Source: Ascidiaceihabitans sp. (lineage in GTDB: Bacteria > Pseudomonadota > Alphaproteobacteria > Rhodobacterales > Rhodobacteraceae). Taken from it: a DNA stretch of 57,655 nucleotides. This document shows, piece after piece, positions 26,037 to 35,044 of the stretch. Under the pieces are notes generated by a model. The model worked only from the letters and a program-made list of their open reading frames with translations. It had not been told where the DNA came from and ran no database searches. The translations under genes and the position numbers were made by a program. The DNA lies in the NCBI GenBank assembly GCA_029251465.1, contig JAQXDI010000071.1, positions 1-57,655 of the forward strand. Reading direction: 5' to 3'. The stretch's first letter is position 1; each line of letters opens with the position of its first letter.

Positions 26037-26552
26037 TTAAGCGGCCGCGATACGGCTACTCAGAACGTCACCGATTTGCTGGGCGGCACCCAACTCGTCA
26101 CCACTGTTCACGGCGGCAACTTCGCGTGTAAAACGCTCAAGAGCGGCTTCATACAATTGACGCTCGGAATAGCTTTGCTCGCGCTGATCATCGGTGCGGT
26201 GCAAATCACGGACCACTTCGGCAATTGCGATCAGATCGCCCGAGTTGATCTTTTGTTCGTACTCTTGCGCACGACGTGACCACATGGCGCGTTTGACCTT
26301 GGCCTTGCCCTTAAGCGTTTTCATAGCATGCGCGATCACGTCAGGCGACGACAGCGACCGCATGCCAATGTCCGTCGCTTTGTTTGTCGGGACCCGCAAT
26401 GTCATCTTGTCTTTTTCAAACGCAATGACGAACAGCTCGAGCGTGAGCCCTGCGACTTCTTGTTCCTCAACCGAGACGATTTGGCCAACGCCATGCGCTG
26501 GGTAAACCACAAATTCATTGGGGCGGAAGTCGAGCTTTTTCGATTTGGTCAT
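26037..26552 (-). CDS. carD: CarD family transcriptional regulator
   Basis: 171 aa with the N-terminal RNA-polymerase-interacting domain of CarD/CdnL/TRCF proteins (EFVVYPAHGVGQIVSVEEQEVAG, about 12-35) and a helical C-terminal DNA-binding domain with a conserved Trp (RAMWSRRAQEYEQK). In alphaproteobacteria these proteins stabilise open promoter complexes, notably at rRNA promoters. It has its own upstream region of 232 bases after the fdxA terminator. The order fdxA-carD is, to my memory, common in Rhodobacterales. Confidence 0.93.
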   Translation of the reverse strand: MTKSKKLDFRPNEFVVYPAHGVGQIVSVEEQEVAGLTLELFVIAFEKDKMTLRVPTNKATDIGMRSLSSPDVIAHAMKTLKGKAKVKRAMWSRRAQEYEQKINSGDLIAIAEVVRDLHRTDDQREQSYSERQLYEAALERFTREVAAVNSGDELGAAQQIGDVLSSRIAAA

Positions 26553-26784
26553 TCAATATCCTCGTTGCACGAATGTGCAGTGTCATTCACGCGCATCTGC
26601 ACGCAGTTCATTTAGAGCGCCGGCCTGTGGTTCACCCATTTTTCAACAGTCAAAAACGCATGATACGGGGCGCACAGTGTGCCTCGTTTCAGATGCGTTT
26701 GATCAGATGTTACTGGGTCCCGATCCTTGGTGAATGCGGGAGATGTACAGGTCCTTCACGTTTCATGTGTGTCCACACCATATC
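26553..26784 (-). promoter_or_regulatory. carD leader and promoter region
   Basis: With the fdxA terminator this makes a gap of about 350 bases between fdxA and carD. I see no gene, tRNA or clear small RNA in it. The carD promoter must lie here; no -35/-10 pair stands out enough to name. Confidence 0.4.
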
Positions 26785-26820
26785 ACAAAAATGACCCTTT
26801 CGAAAGTTTCCGAAAGGTCA
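26785..26820 (-). terminator. Rho-independent terminator after fdxA
   Basis: On the minus strand TGACCTTTCG and CGAAAGGGTCA pair over a short loop, followed by TTTTTG. It closes the helicase-S4-fdxA transcript about 85 bases after the fdxA stop. Confidence 0.65.
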
Positions 26821-26904
26821 ATTTTAGCAAAATACTACGAAATCATCGGAATTATTGACGAATCCAGAGTGGTTTTTCCTGCCAAAACCGAAAAATGATT
26901 CGGT

Positions 26905-27243
26905 TTAACCGCCTTCACCCGGCGCTTCGGAGAAGTATTTCTCGAGCTTGCCAGTTTCACCGTCGCGTTCTTCGGCCTCGGGCAGCTGGTCTTTTTTCGT
27001 GATGATGACCGGCCAAAGTTCTGAATACTTGCGGTTGAATTCAACCCATTTTTCCATGTCCGGTTCGGTGTCTGGACGGATCGCATCTGCTGGACATTCA
27101 GGTTCGCACACACCGCAGTCAATGCATTCATCAGGATGAATGACCAACATGTTTTCACCCTCGTAAAAGCAGTCCACAGGACAGACTTCGACGCAGTCGG
27201 TGTATTTGCAAGCAATGCAGGAATCGTTGACGATATAGGTCAT
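26905..27243 (-). CDS. fdxA: Seven-iron ferredoxin, FdxA type
   Basis: 112 aa with two cluster motifs: C9-x3-C-x3-C...CP in the first 25 residues ([18 protein letters not shown]) and [12 protein letters not shown] near 40-51. This is the [3Fe-4S][4Fe-4S] arrangement of Azotobacter-type ferredoxin I. The C-terminal half is acidic and free of Cys, as in FdxA. It carries electrons in the cytoplasm; the partner is unknown. It lies 52 bases after the S4 gene and before a terminator. Confidence 0.93.
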   Translation of the reverse strand: MTYIVNDSCIACKYTDCVEVCPVDCFYEGENMLVIHPDECIDCGVCEPECPADAIRPDTEPDMEKWVEFNRKYSELWPVIITKKDQLPEAEERDGETGKLEKYFSEAPGEGG

Positions 27244-27295
27244 AAATGCGCTCGTTGTGAAACGTGTTGATCACTAGCTAAATCAGGCGGACCAA

Positions 27296-27712
27296 TCATT
27301 CAAGCGGATCACTGTTCGTATCGTCGAATAGCGAATGATAAAGATCGCGTTGACGGCGATTGCGCTTGGTCGGGCGACCTTTTCCCTCAAAGCCGGGATT
27401 GGTAGGTGGTTTGTCCTGTTTTGCCGGCGCGGGCGGGGACAAATCAGTATAAAGTGTTTGCGCTTCGGGGGCCGGGCCGCGGCGTTTTCCGATGTCATCG
27501 ATCTGGATCACACGAACTTGATCGCCAATCGCAAAGGTCACCACATCACCGGCACTGATCTGTGTTGCGCGCTTTGTCACCCGATCACCGTTCAGGCGCA
27601 GGCCACCGCCAGTCACACAGGCGGCAGAAATCGAGCGGGATTTGAAAAAACGGGCGAACCACAGCCATTTGTCTAGCCGCAGTTTCGCCCGTGGATCAGT
27701 GTGATCCGGCAA
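27296..27712 (-). CDS. S4-domain RNA-binding protein
   Basis: 138 aa. An S4 fold at about residues 9-68 (LRLDKWLWFARFFKSRS...GGLRLNGDRVTKRATQISAGDVV) is followed by a Pro/Lys/Arg-rich tail. This is the HslR/Hsp15 type, which in E. coli binds stalled 50S subunits. The start is a TTG directly next to the helicase stop, so translation is probably coupled. Placing an S4 protein behind a Suv3-like helicase suggests a shared RNA role, an inference from position. Confidence 0.85.
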   Translation of the reverse strand: MPDHTDPRAKLRLDKWLWFARFFKSRSISAACVTGGGLRLNGDRVTKRATQISAGDVVTFAIGDQVRVIQIDDIGKRRGPAPEAQTLYTDLSPPAPAKQDKPPTNPGFEGKGRPTKRNRRQRDLYHSLFDDTNSDPLE

Positions 27713-30490
27713 TTATTTACCGTCTTTGAGCCCCATAAGGGCTGCTGCAAACGGATTGTCCGGGTCGATCTTTTTCTCAGGCTTTGCAGGACGCGCTGAG
27801 AAGGATTTTGACTTGTCCTCACGCGGTGCTTTTTTGCCGCGCGGACCACCTTGCGGTTTGCCTTTGCCGCGTGGCTTGTTGCCGTCAGCGCGGGCTGGGC
27901 GATTGTTCGTACGTGCCGAACGCGCCCACGTGAAGGTGTAAAACACCTCGGTTTCCGGTGCCGCCGCTTCGACAGGTGCAGTTTCAGCAGGTGCATCGGC
28001 AACGGGGGTCTCAGCAGGTGTTTCGGCGACTGCTGCTTCCGCAGGTGCGTCTTCAGCCGTGGTTTCGGACGCAGGCGTTTCCGCAACACCTTCGGGTGCA
28101 GCAACAACCGCTTTGACTTTGGCCCGCTCGCCTTTTTCAGCGTGGTAGCCCAAGCCTGTCATCAAATCAGCGAACTGCTCCAGCGTCATGCCCGTGATCG
28201 ACAGCATGTCGGCCTTGGCCTCGAACCCTGAGCGCGAATTTTCAGACCGCAGCATATCAGCCAGACGTTCCAGCATGTCGATGCGGATCGCGCGGGTGCC
28301 GGCCAACCGATAGCCCGCCATCGTGTCCGATCCCTCAGTGGCGCCCTGCTCGGCCGGGATTGTGACCAGACCGGGCGGTGGGCTTTCGGGGAAAACATCG
28401 AGACCTTTGGCCAATGACCACAGAACCAGACGCAATCGCGTCGGTGCGGGCTTCAAAAGCAGCGGCATAAAGATGGTGAACTGGCCAAACCGGATACCGT
28501 GTTTGCGCAGCGCGCTGCGGGCGTCTTGATCGAGTGCTTTGACGTCTTCTGCAACAGCAGAGCGCGGCAAAACACCAAGGTTTTCGACCATCTGAAAGGC
28601 AAAGCCACGGGCAAGCCCCGTCAGCTCTTCGTCGCGGCCAAGGTTCAACAACGGTTCGAACAATGCGGCCACTTTGCGATCAATGAAATGCTGCAAGCGA
28701 CGTTGCACTTTTTGCGCCACATCCGGGCCTGCGACGTCATCGACGAAGACCTCAACCTGTGGCTTCATTGCATCAGCGCCAGCCACCAATTTGCCCACAG
28801 CGGACGCGCCCCACATCAGGCCGCCCTGCTCTGTGAAATCAATTTCAGTGTCTGGGGCGTTATAGAATCGGTCTGCGCGCAGGTGGAACTGCGGGCCCAA
28901 TGCTTGCAGCGCGGCAGACTTGATCGTCTTTGCCTCGGCCACACCTGCGCCCTTGTCTTGGCTAAAGCGGAAACCATCCAACTTGCCAATAAATTCGCCT
29001 TCTACGGTTACTTCACCTGCGTCGTTTACTTCGGCCACTATGGCTTCCTTCTGTCCCAATCGGCGCAAAAGCACGGACGTGCGCCGATCTACAAATCTTT
29101 GGGTCAGACGCTCGTGCAGCGCATCCGACAGGCTGTCTTCTACGACACGTGTTTGCTCTCGCCAATGGTTTTCGTCATCGCACCAGCCTTTGCGCTGAGA
29201 AACGTAGGTCCAGGTGCGGATAAACGCGAGCCGTTTGGACAGCGCGTCGATGTCACCGTCCGTGCGATTGATGCGGTTGATCTTGCCTGCCAGCCATTCA
29301 TTCGGCAGGCTGCCGCGCTGGTGCAGATAGTTGAAAATTGTGGCGGCCAGATCGGCGTGTTCACCGTGACCGATGCCGCGAAAATCGGGCACACGGCAGA
29401 CATCCCACAGCAGCTTGATCGACGGGCCATCTGTGGCACGCGCCTCGACCTCAGCGATCTGCGACAGCGATTTCAGCGTTTGCAGATCATCCGCCTCGCG
29501 GGCGCGCACCAGCATCTCGTGATCGGGGCGCGCCTCAAGCGTTTCGATCAGCCGTTTGACCGATCCAAATTGCAGCGCGTGATTGCGGTAGTTCAGTTTC
29601 TTTTGGGGGGTGAAGCGATGATCCATGATCGCCTGCGCGACCCCGTCATCCAGCGGATACGCATCGCCTGTGACGCCAAACGTGCCGTTCTTCATGCCCC
29701 GCCCAGCGCGCCCGGCAATTTGCGCCAATTCGTTGGGGGCCAAGGGGCGCATCCGCCGCCCGTCAAATTTGGTGGTGGCCGAAAACGCCACGTGATCCAC
29801 ATCCAGGTTTAGGCCCATGCCGATGGCATCTGTGGCGACCAGATAGTCGACCTCGCCGTTCTGGTACATTTCGACTTGGGCGTTGCGCGTGCGCGGGGAC
29901 AGCGCGCCCATGACCACGGCCGCACCGCCCTTTTGACGGCGGATCAATTCGGCAATCGCATAGACATTTTCAACGGAAAACCCAACAATTGCGCTGCGTG
30001 GCTTCATCCGAGAGATCTTCTTAGGGCCGGAATACGTCAGCTCGGACATCCGCTCGCGGCGCATGAAAGTTGCCTCAGGCACCAGTTCAGCGATGGCGCT
30101 GCGCATCGTGTCGGCCCCTAGAAACTGCGTCTCTTGCAGGCCACGTGCGCGCAGCAAACGGTCGGTGAAAATATGGCCGCGCTCGGGGTCGGCGCACAGC
30201 TGGATTTCGTCGATCGCGAGGAAATCACAGCCCATGCCTTCGGGCATCGCCTCGACTGTGCAAACCCAGTACTGCGTGCGCGGCGGCACGATGCGTTCTT
30301 CGCCCGTGACCAGTGCCACAACAGAGGGCCCGCGCAGTTCGACAATCCGGTCATACACCTCGCGCGCAAGCAGGCGCAGCGGCAGGCCGATGATACCGGT
30401 GCGATGTGCGAGCATCCGCTCGATTGCATAAGTGGTTTTACCTGTGTTGGTCGGGCCCAAAACGGCCACAACACGCCCAGCAGTTAACAC
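27713..30490 (-). CDS. Suv3-like DExH RNA helicase
   Basis: 925 aa. Walker A is GPTNTGKT (13-20), Walker B DEIQ near 92, and motifs V-VI are in TDAIGMGLNLDVDHVAFSATTKFDG...AQIAGRAGRG (about 225-265). Family regions of SUPV3L1/Suv3, the mitochondrial degradosome helicase, follow to about 780. The last 150 residues are first Ala/Glu/Pro-rich and then strongly basic (Lys/Arg/Gly), probably disordered and RNA-binding. The start is a GTG. It is probably an ATP-dependent RNA helicase in RNA turnover. It heads a tight operon with an S4 protein and a ferredoxin. Confidence 0.88.
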   Translation of the reverse strand: MLTAGRVVAVLGPTNTGKTTYAIERMLAHRTGIIGLPLRLLAREVYDRIVELRGPSVVALVTGEERIVPPRTQYWVCTVEAMPEGMGCDFLAIDEIQLCADPERGHIFTDRLLRARGLQETQFLGADTMRSAIAELVPEATFMRRERMSELTYSGPKKISRMKPRSAIVGFSVENVYAIAELIRRQKGGAAVVMGALSPRTRNAQVEMYQNGEVDYLVATDAIGMGLNLDVDHVAFSATTKFDGRRMRPLAPNELAQIAGRAGRGMKNGTFGVTGDAYPLDDGVAQAIMDHRFTPQKKLNYRNHALQFGSVKRLIETLEARPDHEMLVRAREADDLQTLKSLSQIAEVEARATDGPSIKLLWDVCRVPDFRGIGHGEHADLAATIFNYLHQRGSLPNEWLAGKINRINRTDGDIDALSKRLAFIRTWTYVSQRKGWCDDENHWREQTRVVEDSLSDALHERLTQRFVDRRTSVLLRRLGQKEAIVAEVNDAGEVTVEGEFIGKLDGFRFSQDKGAGVAEAKTIKSAALQALGPQFHLRADRFYNAPDTEIDFTEQGGLMWGASAVGKLVAGADAMKPQVEVFVDDVAGPDVAQKVQRRLQHFIDRKVAALFEPLLNLGRDEELTGLARGFAFQMVENLGVLPRSAVAEDVKALDQDARSALRKHGIRFGQFTIFMPLLLKPAPTRLRLVLWSLAKGLDVFPESPPPGLVTIPAEQGATEGSDTMAGYRLAGTRAIRIDMLERLADMLRSENSRSGFEAKADMLSITGMTLEQFADLMTGLGYHAEKGERAKVKAVVAAPEGVAETPASETTAEDAPAEAAVAETPAETPVADAPAETAPVEAAAPETEVFYTFTWARSARTNNRPARADGNKPRGKGKPQGGPRGKKAPREDKSKSFSARPAKPEKKIDPDNPFAAALMGLKDGK

Positions 30491-30514
30491 TATTTTTACC
30501 CCGCGGTCCCACGC

Positions 30515-31072
30515 CTAAAGCGTGCGGCCAATCCCCTGACGTTCCAACTGCTCTAGCGCCTTGGTCGCGCTTTCATGGGTGGGATGCAAGCGCAGAACGT
30601 GGCGGAATGCTTTATCTGCAAAAGTCAGGCGGTCCAGATCCATCATCATCGCGCCAAGGCCAAAGATCGCCTCGTAGTGATCCGGGTTCAGCGCCAAAGT
30701 GTGTTCCAGATCGACCAACGCAGGGCCATGCAATCCGGCCCGAAAATAGGCGGTCGCGCGGGCATGCCAGCCTTCGGCGAAATCTGGCGCATGATCGGTC
30801 AGGGCGGTGAAATGGTCGATGGCGGCGGGCCAGTCTTCGACCTCCATCGCGTCACGACCCCGGCGCAACAACAAATCCATCGCCGTAGATCCGGATTTGG
30901 ACCACACCAGCTTGATCGCGCGCTCGATCGGCGCGACCTCGCTGGGTTCGGCCGATTTTAGCTGTTCCAACAAGTCATTTACGTCTTGTTCAGCAGATAA
31001 GGGTAAGGAATTCACGACTATCAGCGCGATTGCCCCTACGGTAAGTTTGAGGTTCTGAATATTGATGCCCAT
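30515..31072 (-). CDS. Exported TPR-repeat protein
   Basis: 185 aa: signal peptide or anchor at about 1-27 (ending SLPLSAEQ), a short linker, then two to three tetratricopeptide repeats at about 65-175 (DWPAAIDHFTALTDHAPDFAEGW, LVDLEHTLALNPDHYEAIFG, ADKAFRHVLRLHP). Such repeats bind other proteins, here probably in the periplasm. It lies 24 bases upstream of the helicase gene on the same strand, so cotranscription is likely. No specific partner is evident. Confidence 0.85.
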   Translation of the reverse strand: MGINIQNLKLTVGAIALIVVNSLPLSAEQDVNDLLEQLKSAEPSEVAPIERAIKLVWSKSGSTAMDLLLRRGRDAMEVEDWPAAIDHFTALTDHAPDFAEGWHARATAYFRAGLHGPALVDLEHTLALNPDHYEAIFGLGAMMMDLDRLTFADKAFRHVLRLHPTHESATKALEQLERQGIGRTL

Positions 31073-31156
31073 AGTGTAGATGTATCAGGACACAGCACCT
31101 TTTCCAGTGGTCTGTGGCTCACAATTTAAATTTAGGCCGAAAAGGGCACACGCACC

Positions 31157-31447
31157 ATGAGCGATATCATCGACCAAGCCGTTGTAGCATTGAACGAAAA
31201 ACTTGCTGGCAGCAAGTTTGACGGCTCTGCCAAATTCGACATTCAAGGCGAAGGCGGCGTGATCATCGACGGCGACGGTGCGCGTGCATCCGATGAAGAC
31301 GCAGACGTGACATTGTCGGCTGACGTCGAAACATTCCAAGGTATCCTGTCTGGCGACACCAACCCGACAAGCGCCTTTATGACCGGCAAGCTGTCGGTTG
31401 ACGGCGACATGGGCATGGCGATGAAACTGGCGTCTGTTCTCGCGTAA
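31157..31447 (+). CDS. SCP2 sterol-binding domain protein
   Basis: A 96-aa single-domain protein of the SCP2 family, with the strand-rich core (AKFDIQGEGGVIIDGDGA, LSADVETFQGILSGDTNPTSAFMTGKLSVDGDMGMAMKL) that ends in the usual G-K-L-x-V-x-G-D-x-x-x-A motif. Members bind lipids or acyl chains in a hydrophobic tunnel. It overlaps the next gene, a lysophospholipase-like hydrolase, by one base, which fits a lipid role. Confidence 0.9.
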   Translation: MSDIIDQAVVALNEKLAGSKFDGSAKFDIQGEGGVIIDGDGARASDEDADVTLSADVETFQGILSGDTNPTSAFMTGKLSVDGDMGMAMKLASVLA

Positions 31448-32397
31448 TGACCCTTCAAATGACCACCGCACCCGCCCCGCTGTTCACCGATGTTTGCCCC
31501 GGCCCCGAAACGGGCGCTGCCTATTGGGCCACAACATCTGACGGCGTGCGTGTGCGGCTCGGCGTTTGGCCAAAAGATGACGCGCGGGGCACGGTTCTGC
31601 TGTTTCCCGGGCGCACCGAATACATCGAAAAATACGGGCATACGGCCGGCGAATTCGCCGCGCGCGGGCTTGCAACGATTGCAATTGATTGGCGCGGACA
31701 AGGGCTGGCTGACCGGCTGTTAGACGAACCACGCACCGGCCATGTCGTTGATTTCCTTGACTATCAACGCGATGTGGCCGCGATGGTTGCCCTTGCTGCT
31801 GAACTGGATTTGCCGAAACCTTACTTTCTAATGGCGCACTCTATGGGCGGTGCCATTGGCCTGCGGTCACTGGTTGACGGATTGGATGTTCAGGCCGCAG
31901 CCTTTACCGGCCCGATGTGGGGCATTCGGATTGCGCCACACATGCGCCCCCTCGCATGGGCCATGGGACTGATTATGCCGGCGATTGGCAAAGGTCATGA
32001 ATTGCCGCCGACTTTGACGCTCGATTCATACGTCACCACCGCGCCGTTTGACGACAACATGCTGACGACCGATCCGGACATGTATCAGATTATGCGCGAT
32101 CAACTTGCCGCGCACACCGAATTGTCCTTGGGTGGGCCCAGCTTTGTCTGGTTGAACAAGGCGCTCGAAGAGACCGCGAATTTAGCCGCGCGCCCTTCCC
32201 CAAACGTGCCTTGCGTGACGTTCCTAGGTACGAACGAACGCATCGTCGGCATACCGCGGATCAAAACCCGCATGGCCGGTTGGGCGAACGGCGAATTGGT
32301 GATGGTGCAAAACGGCGAACACGAAGTCTTGATGGAAACACCTGAATTACGCGCACCGATATTTGACAAAATCATGTCGGTATTTCTGGGCGACTGA
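31447..32397 (+). CDS. Alpha/beta hydrolase, lysophospholipase (PldB) type
   Basis: 316 aa. The nucleophile elbow AHSMGG (near residue 134) carries the catalytic Ser. FPGRTEYIEKYGHTAGEFAARGL near 55-77 is the oxyanion-hole region of monoglyceride lipase/lysophospholipase-like enzymes, and the His lies near the end (GEHEVLMETPELR). It has no signal peptide. It probably cleaves a fatty-acyl ester. It is coupled to the SCP2 gene by a one-base overlap (TAATG). Confidence 0.88.
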   Translation: MTLQMTTAPAPLFTDVCPGPETGAAYWATTSDGVRVRLGVWPKDDARGTVLLFPGRTEYIEKYGHTAGEFAARGLATIAIDWRGQGLADRLLDEPRTGHVVDFLDYQRDVAAMVALAAELDLPKPYFLMAHSMGGAIGLRSLVDGLDVQAAAFTGPMWGIRIAPHMRPLAWAMGLIMPAIGKGHELPPTLTLDSYVTTAPFDDNMLTTDPDMYQIMRDQLAAHTELSLGGPSFVWLNKALEETANLAARPSPNVPCVTFLGTNERIVGIPRIKTRMAGWANGELVMVQNGEHEVLMETPELRAPIFDKIMSVFLGD

Positions 32398-32441
32398 CCT
32401 CGCCCCTTTGAATTGCAGCGCGCCGTGCTAGAATCACTTAC

Positions 32442-33455
32442 ATGACGCGCACTCCTCTTCTGACGTTCACCCCCAACGGCATCTATTGCCCTTCCGGCGA
32501 TTTCTATATCGATCCGTGGCGCCCTGTTAGGCGGGCCCTGATCACGCATGGCCATGCCGATCATGCGCGCGCGGGGCATGAGCACTATTTATGCACCGAT
32601 CTTGCTGCGCCCGTGATGCGACATCGATTGGGGCCGATTGATGTGGAAACCGTGGCCTACGGGCAGGTTTTGACCATTGGTGACGCGCAAGTGTCGTTCC
32701 ACCCCGCTGGGCACGTCCCGGGCAGCGCGCAAATCCGTGTCCAAGTTGGCGGTGAAATCTGGGTCGCATCAGGGGACTACAAAATCGAAAACGACGGCCT
32801 CTCGACCCCGTTTGAACCGGTGGAATGCCATCATTTCATCACCGAAAGCACCTTTGGCTTGCCGATGTTCCACTGGCAGCCGCAATCCGTGATCGCCGCA
32901 CAAATCAACGCGTGGTGGGCCAGTTGTGCCGCCAATGACCAGACCGCGTTTCTAGGGGCCTACGCATTGGGCAAGGCCCAACGATTGCTGAGCATGTTAA
33001 ACCCCGACATCGGCCCGATCCTGACACACACCGCCATCGAAAACACCAACGTGATCTTGCGAGGGCAAGGGACCACATTGCCGGACACCATTTTGGCCGA
33101 CGGATCTATCGATCACAAAGTATACAAGGGCGCGTTGGTCCTCGCGCCGCCTTCGGCTTTGGGCAGTGCGTGGGCGCGAAAATTCGGGGCACAACAAACG
33201 GCGTTTGCGTCGGGCTGGATGCAAATGCGTGGTGTGCGCAGACGGCGTGCTGGGGATCGCGGATTTGTCATTTCCGATCATGCCGATTGGAACGGATTGC
33301 TAAGTGCAATCAAAGACACCGGTGCGGAAAATATATACGTAACACACGGTTACACAGATATCTTTGCGCGTCACTTGAATGATATTGGCCTAAATGCACA
33401 AGTTGTCCCGACGCAATTTGAAGGCGAAACCTTAGACACCAGCGAGGACGCATGA
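32442..33455 (+). CDS. Ligase-associated DNA exonuclease (metallo-beta-lactamase fold)
   Basis: The 337-aa product has the HGHADHARAGH metal-binding motif (about 34-44), GHVPGSAQI near 92, and SGDYK near 109, as in the beta-CASP/MBL exonucleases that accompany ATP-dependent ligases in bacterial repair loci. A C-terminal DHADWNGLL motif follows. It overlaps the ligase gene by four bases (ATGA), confirming the pairing. It probably trims DNA ends before ligation. The Lhr-type helicase often found in such loci is not adjacent. Confidence 0.92.
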   Translation: MTRTPLLTFTPNGIYCPSGDFYIDPWRPVRRALITHGHADHARAGHEHYLCTDLAAPVMRHRLGPIDVETVAYGQVLTIGDAQVSFHPAGHVPGSAQIRVQVGGEIWVASGDYKIENDGLSTPFEPVECHHFITESTFGLPMFHWQPQSVIAAQINAWWASCAANDQTAFLGAYALGKAQRLLSMLNPDIGPILTHTAIENTNVILRGQGTTLPDTILADGSIDHKVYKGALVLAPPSALGSAWARKFGAQQTAFASGWMQMRGVRRRRAGDRGFVISDHADWNGLLSAIKDTGAENIYVTHGYTDIFARHLNDIGLNAQVVPTQFEGETLDTSEDA

Positions 33456-35044
33456 AGCAATTTGCCACCTTGTTCGCGCAACTGGACCAAAGCACAAAGA
33501 CCAACACAAAAGTCGCCGCATTGGCTGACTATTTCAGCACAGCCGCACAGGAAGACAGGCTTTGGACCGTCGCCTTGTTTTCCGGCCGTCGCCCCAAACG
33601 CAGCATCACAACCACAAAATTGAGCAAATGGGCCGCTGAACTGGCGGAGATTCCCGACTGGTTGTTCGACGAATGCTACCCGATTGTCGGCGATTTGGCG
33701 GAAACAATTTCTCTAATTTTACCGCCGCCACGACGCCTGTCGGATCACAGTTTGTCGTTTTGGATCAAGTACTTAAAATCTCTAGCTGATGTCGAAGAAA
33801 CCGATTGCAAAACCGCCATTTTGAACGCTTGGGGTCAATTGGACACGGCGCAAAGGTTCCTGTTCAACAAGCTGATCACCGGTGGGTTTCGCGTCGGGAT
33901 CAGCCAAAAACTGATCACCCGCGCGCTCGCGAAATCCACAGGCCAGAGCGAAGCGGAATTGGCGCATCGCCTGATGGGCAAGTGGGATCCAACGACAACA
34001 ACGTGGCACGATTTGATCGAAGCCGAGGATGCCTCGGCTGATGCATCGCGGCCCTATCCGTTTTGTTTGGCGCATGGCCTCGACGGTGACGCGGCGGATT
34101 TAGGCCCACCGGCAGACTGGCAGGCCGAATGGAAATGGGATGGCATTCGAGGGCAATTGATCTTGCGCGACGGGCAATATTTCGTCTGGTCGCGGGGCGA
34201 AGAATTGATGACAGATCGCTTTCCAGAGTTGTCACGCGCCATCGATTATCTGCCTTCAGGCACCGTTCTGGACGGCGAACTGCTGGTTTGGCGCGATGGA
34301 CACCCGCAATCGTTTAACGCGCTGCAAAAGCGGGTCGGGCGCAAAACTGTACCCAAGAAACTGCTGAACGATGCGCCAGTGATCTTGTACGCTTATGACC
34401 TGCTGGAATGGGGCGGTGTTGATCTGCGCGCGCATCCGTTGCAATACCGTCGTGCCCTTTTGGAACGGGCCTGCGCCGATCTATCCGATGACGCGCCGGT
34501 GCGTTTGTCCCCGATTATCCCGTTCAAATCATGGAAAGATTTGGCCGAGATCCGCTCCGATGCGCGCAACCATCAGGCCGAGGGTTTGATGCTAAAGCGT
34601 GGCGATAGCCCGTACCGTGTGGGTCGCAAAAAAGGCGATTGGTGGAAATGGAAGCTGGACCCGCTGAGCATCGATGCCGTGATGATCTACGCGCAGTCGG
34701 GCCACGGGCGACGCGCGAACCTGTTCACCGATTACACATTTGCGGTCTGGAATGGCAACGATCTGGTCCCATTTACCAAAGCCTATTCTGGCCTTTCGGA
34801 TGAGGAATTCCGCAAGATCACCGCATGGGTCAAAAAGAACACGCAGCAACGTTTTGGCCCAGTGCGCCAGGTCACGCCGCACCACGTTTTCGAAATTGCG
34901 TTTGAAGGCATCCAAGCGTCTTCTCGCCACAAATCAGGCGTTGCGTTGCGCTTTCCGCGCATGGCCCGTTGGCGACAGGATAAATCCGTGCAAGATGCCA
35001 ACACACTTGATGACCTGAACGAGATGCTCGCGATTTATGGATAA
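33452..35044 (+). CDS. ATP-dependent DNA ligase
   Basis: 530 aa in three parts: an N-terminal helical DNA-binding domain (about 1-200), an adenylation domain with the nucleophile Lys228 in EWKWDGIRGQ and later motifs (VLDGELLVW, EGLMLKRGDSPY, WKWKLDPL), and an OB-fold with an FPRMARWR motif near the end. ATP ligases of this type seal nicks in repair, apart from the replicative NAD+ ligase. It is coupled to the exonuclease upstream and overlaps the amidohydrolase downstream by 8 bases. There are no Ku or LigD-type polymerase and nuclease domains, so it is not the LigD end-joining system. Confidence 0.93.
   Translation: MKQFATLFAQLDQSTKTNTKVAALADYFSTAAQEDRLWTVALFSGRRPKRSITTTKLSKWAAELAEIPDWLFDECYPIVGDLAETISLILPPPRRLSDHSLSFWIKYLKSLADVEETDCKTAILNAWGQLDTAQRFLFNKLITGGFRVGISQKLITRALAKSTGQSEAELAHRLMGKWDPTTTTWHDLIEAEDASADASRPYPFCLAHGLDGDAADLGPPADWQAEWKWDGIRGQLILRDGQYFVWSRGEELMTDRFPELSRAIDYLPSGTVLDGELLVWRDGHPQSFNALQKRVGRKTVPKKLLNDAPVILYAYDLLEWGGVDLRAHPLQYRRALLERACADLSDDAPVRLSPIIPFKSWKDLAEIRSDARNHQAEGLMLKRGDSPYRVGRKKGDWWKWKLDPLSIDAVMIYAQSGHGRRANLFTDYTFAVWNGNDLVPFTKAYSGLSDEEFRKITAWVKKNTQQRFGPVRQVTPHHVFEIAFEGIQASSRHKSGVALRFPRMARWRQDKSVQDANTLDDLNEMLAIYG

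Noticed and set aside
26573..26794. 73-codon plus-strand frame between carD and fdxA
   Set aside because: No Shine-Dalgarno or family; it overlaps the fdxA terminator.
28499..29812. 437-codon open frame on the plus strand opposite the Suv3-like helicase
   Set aside because: The minus strand encodes all helicase motifs; the plus frame has no family features and odd composition.
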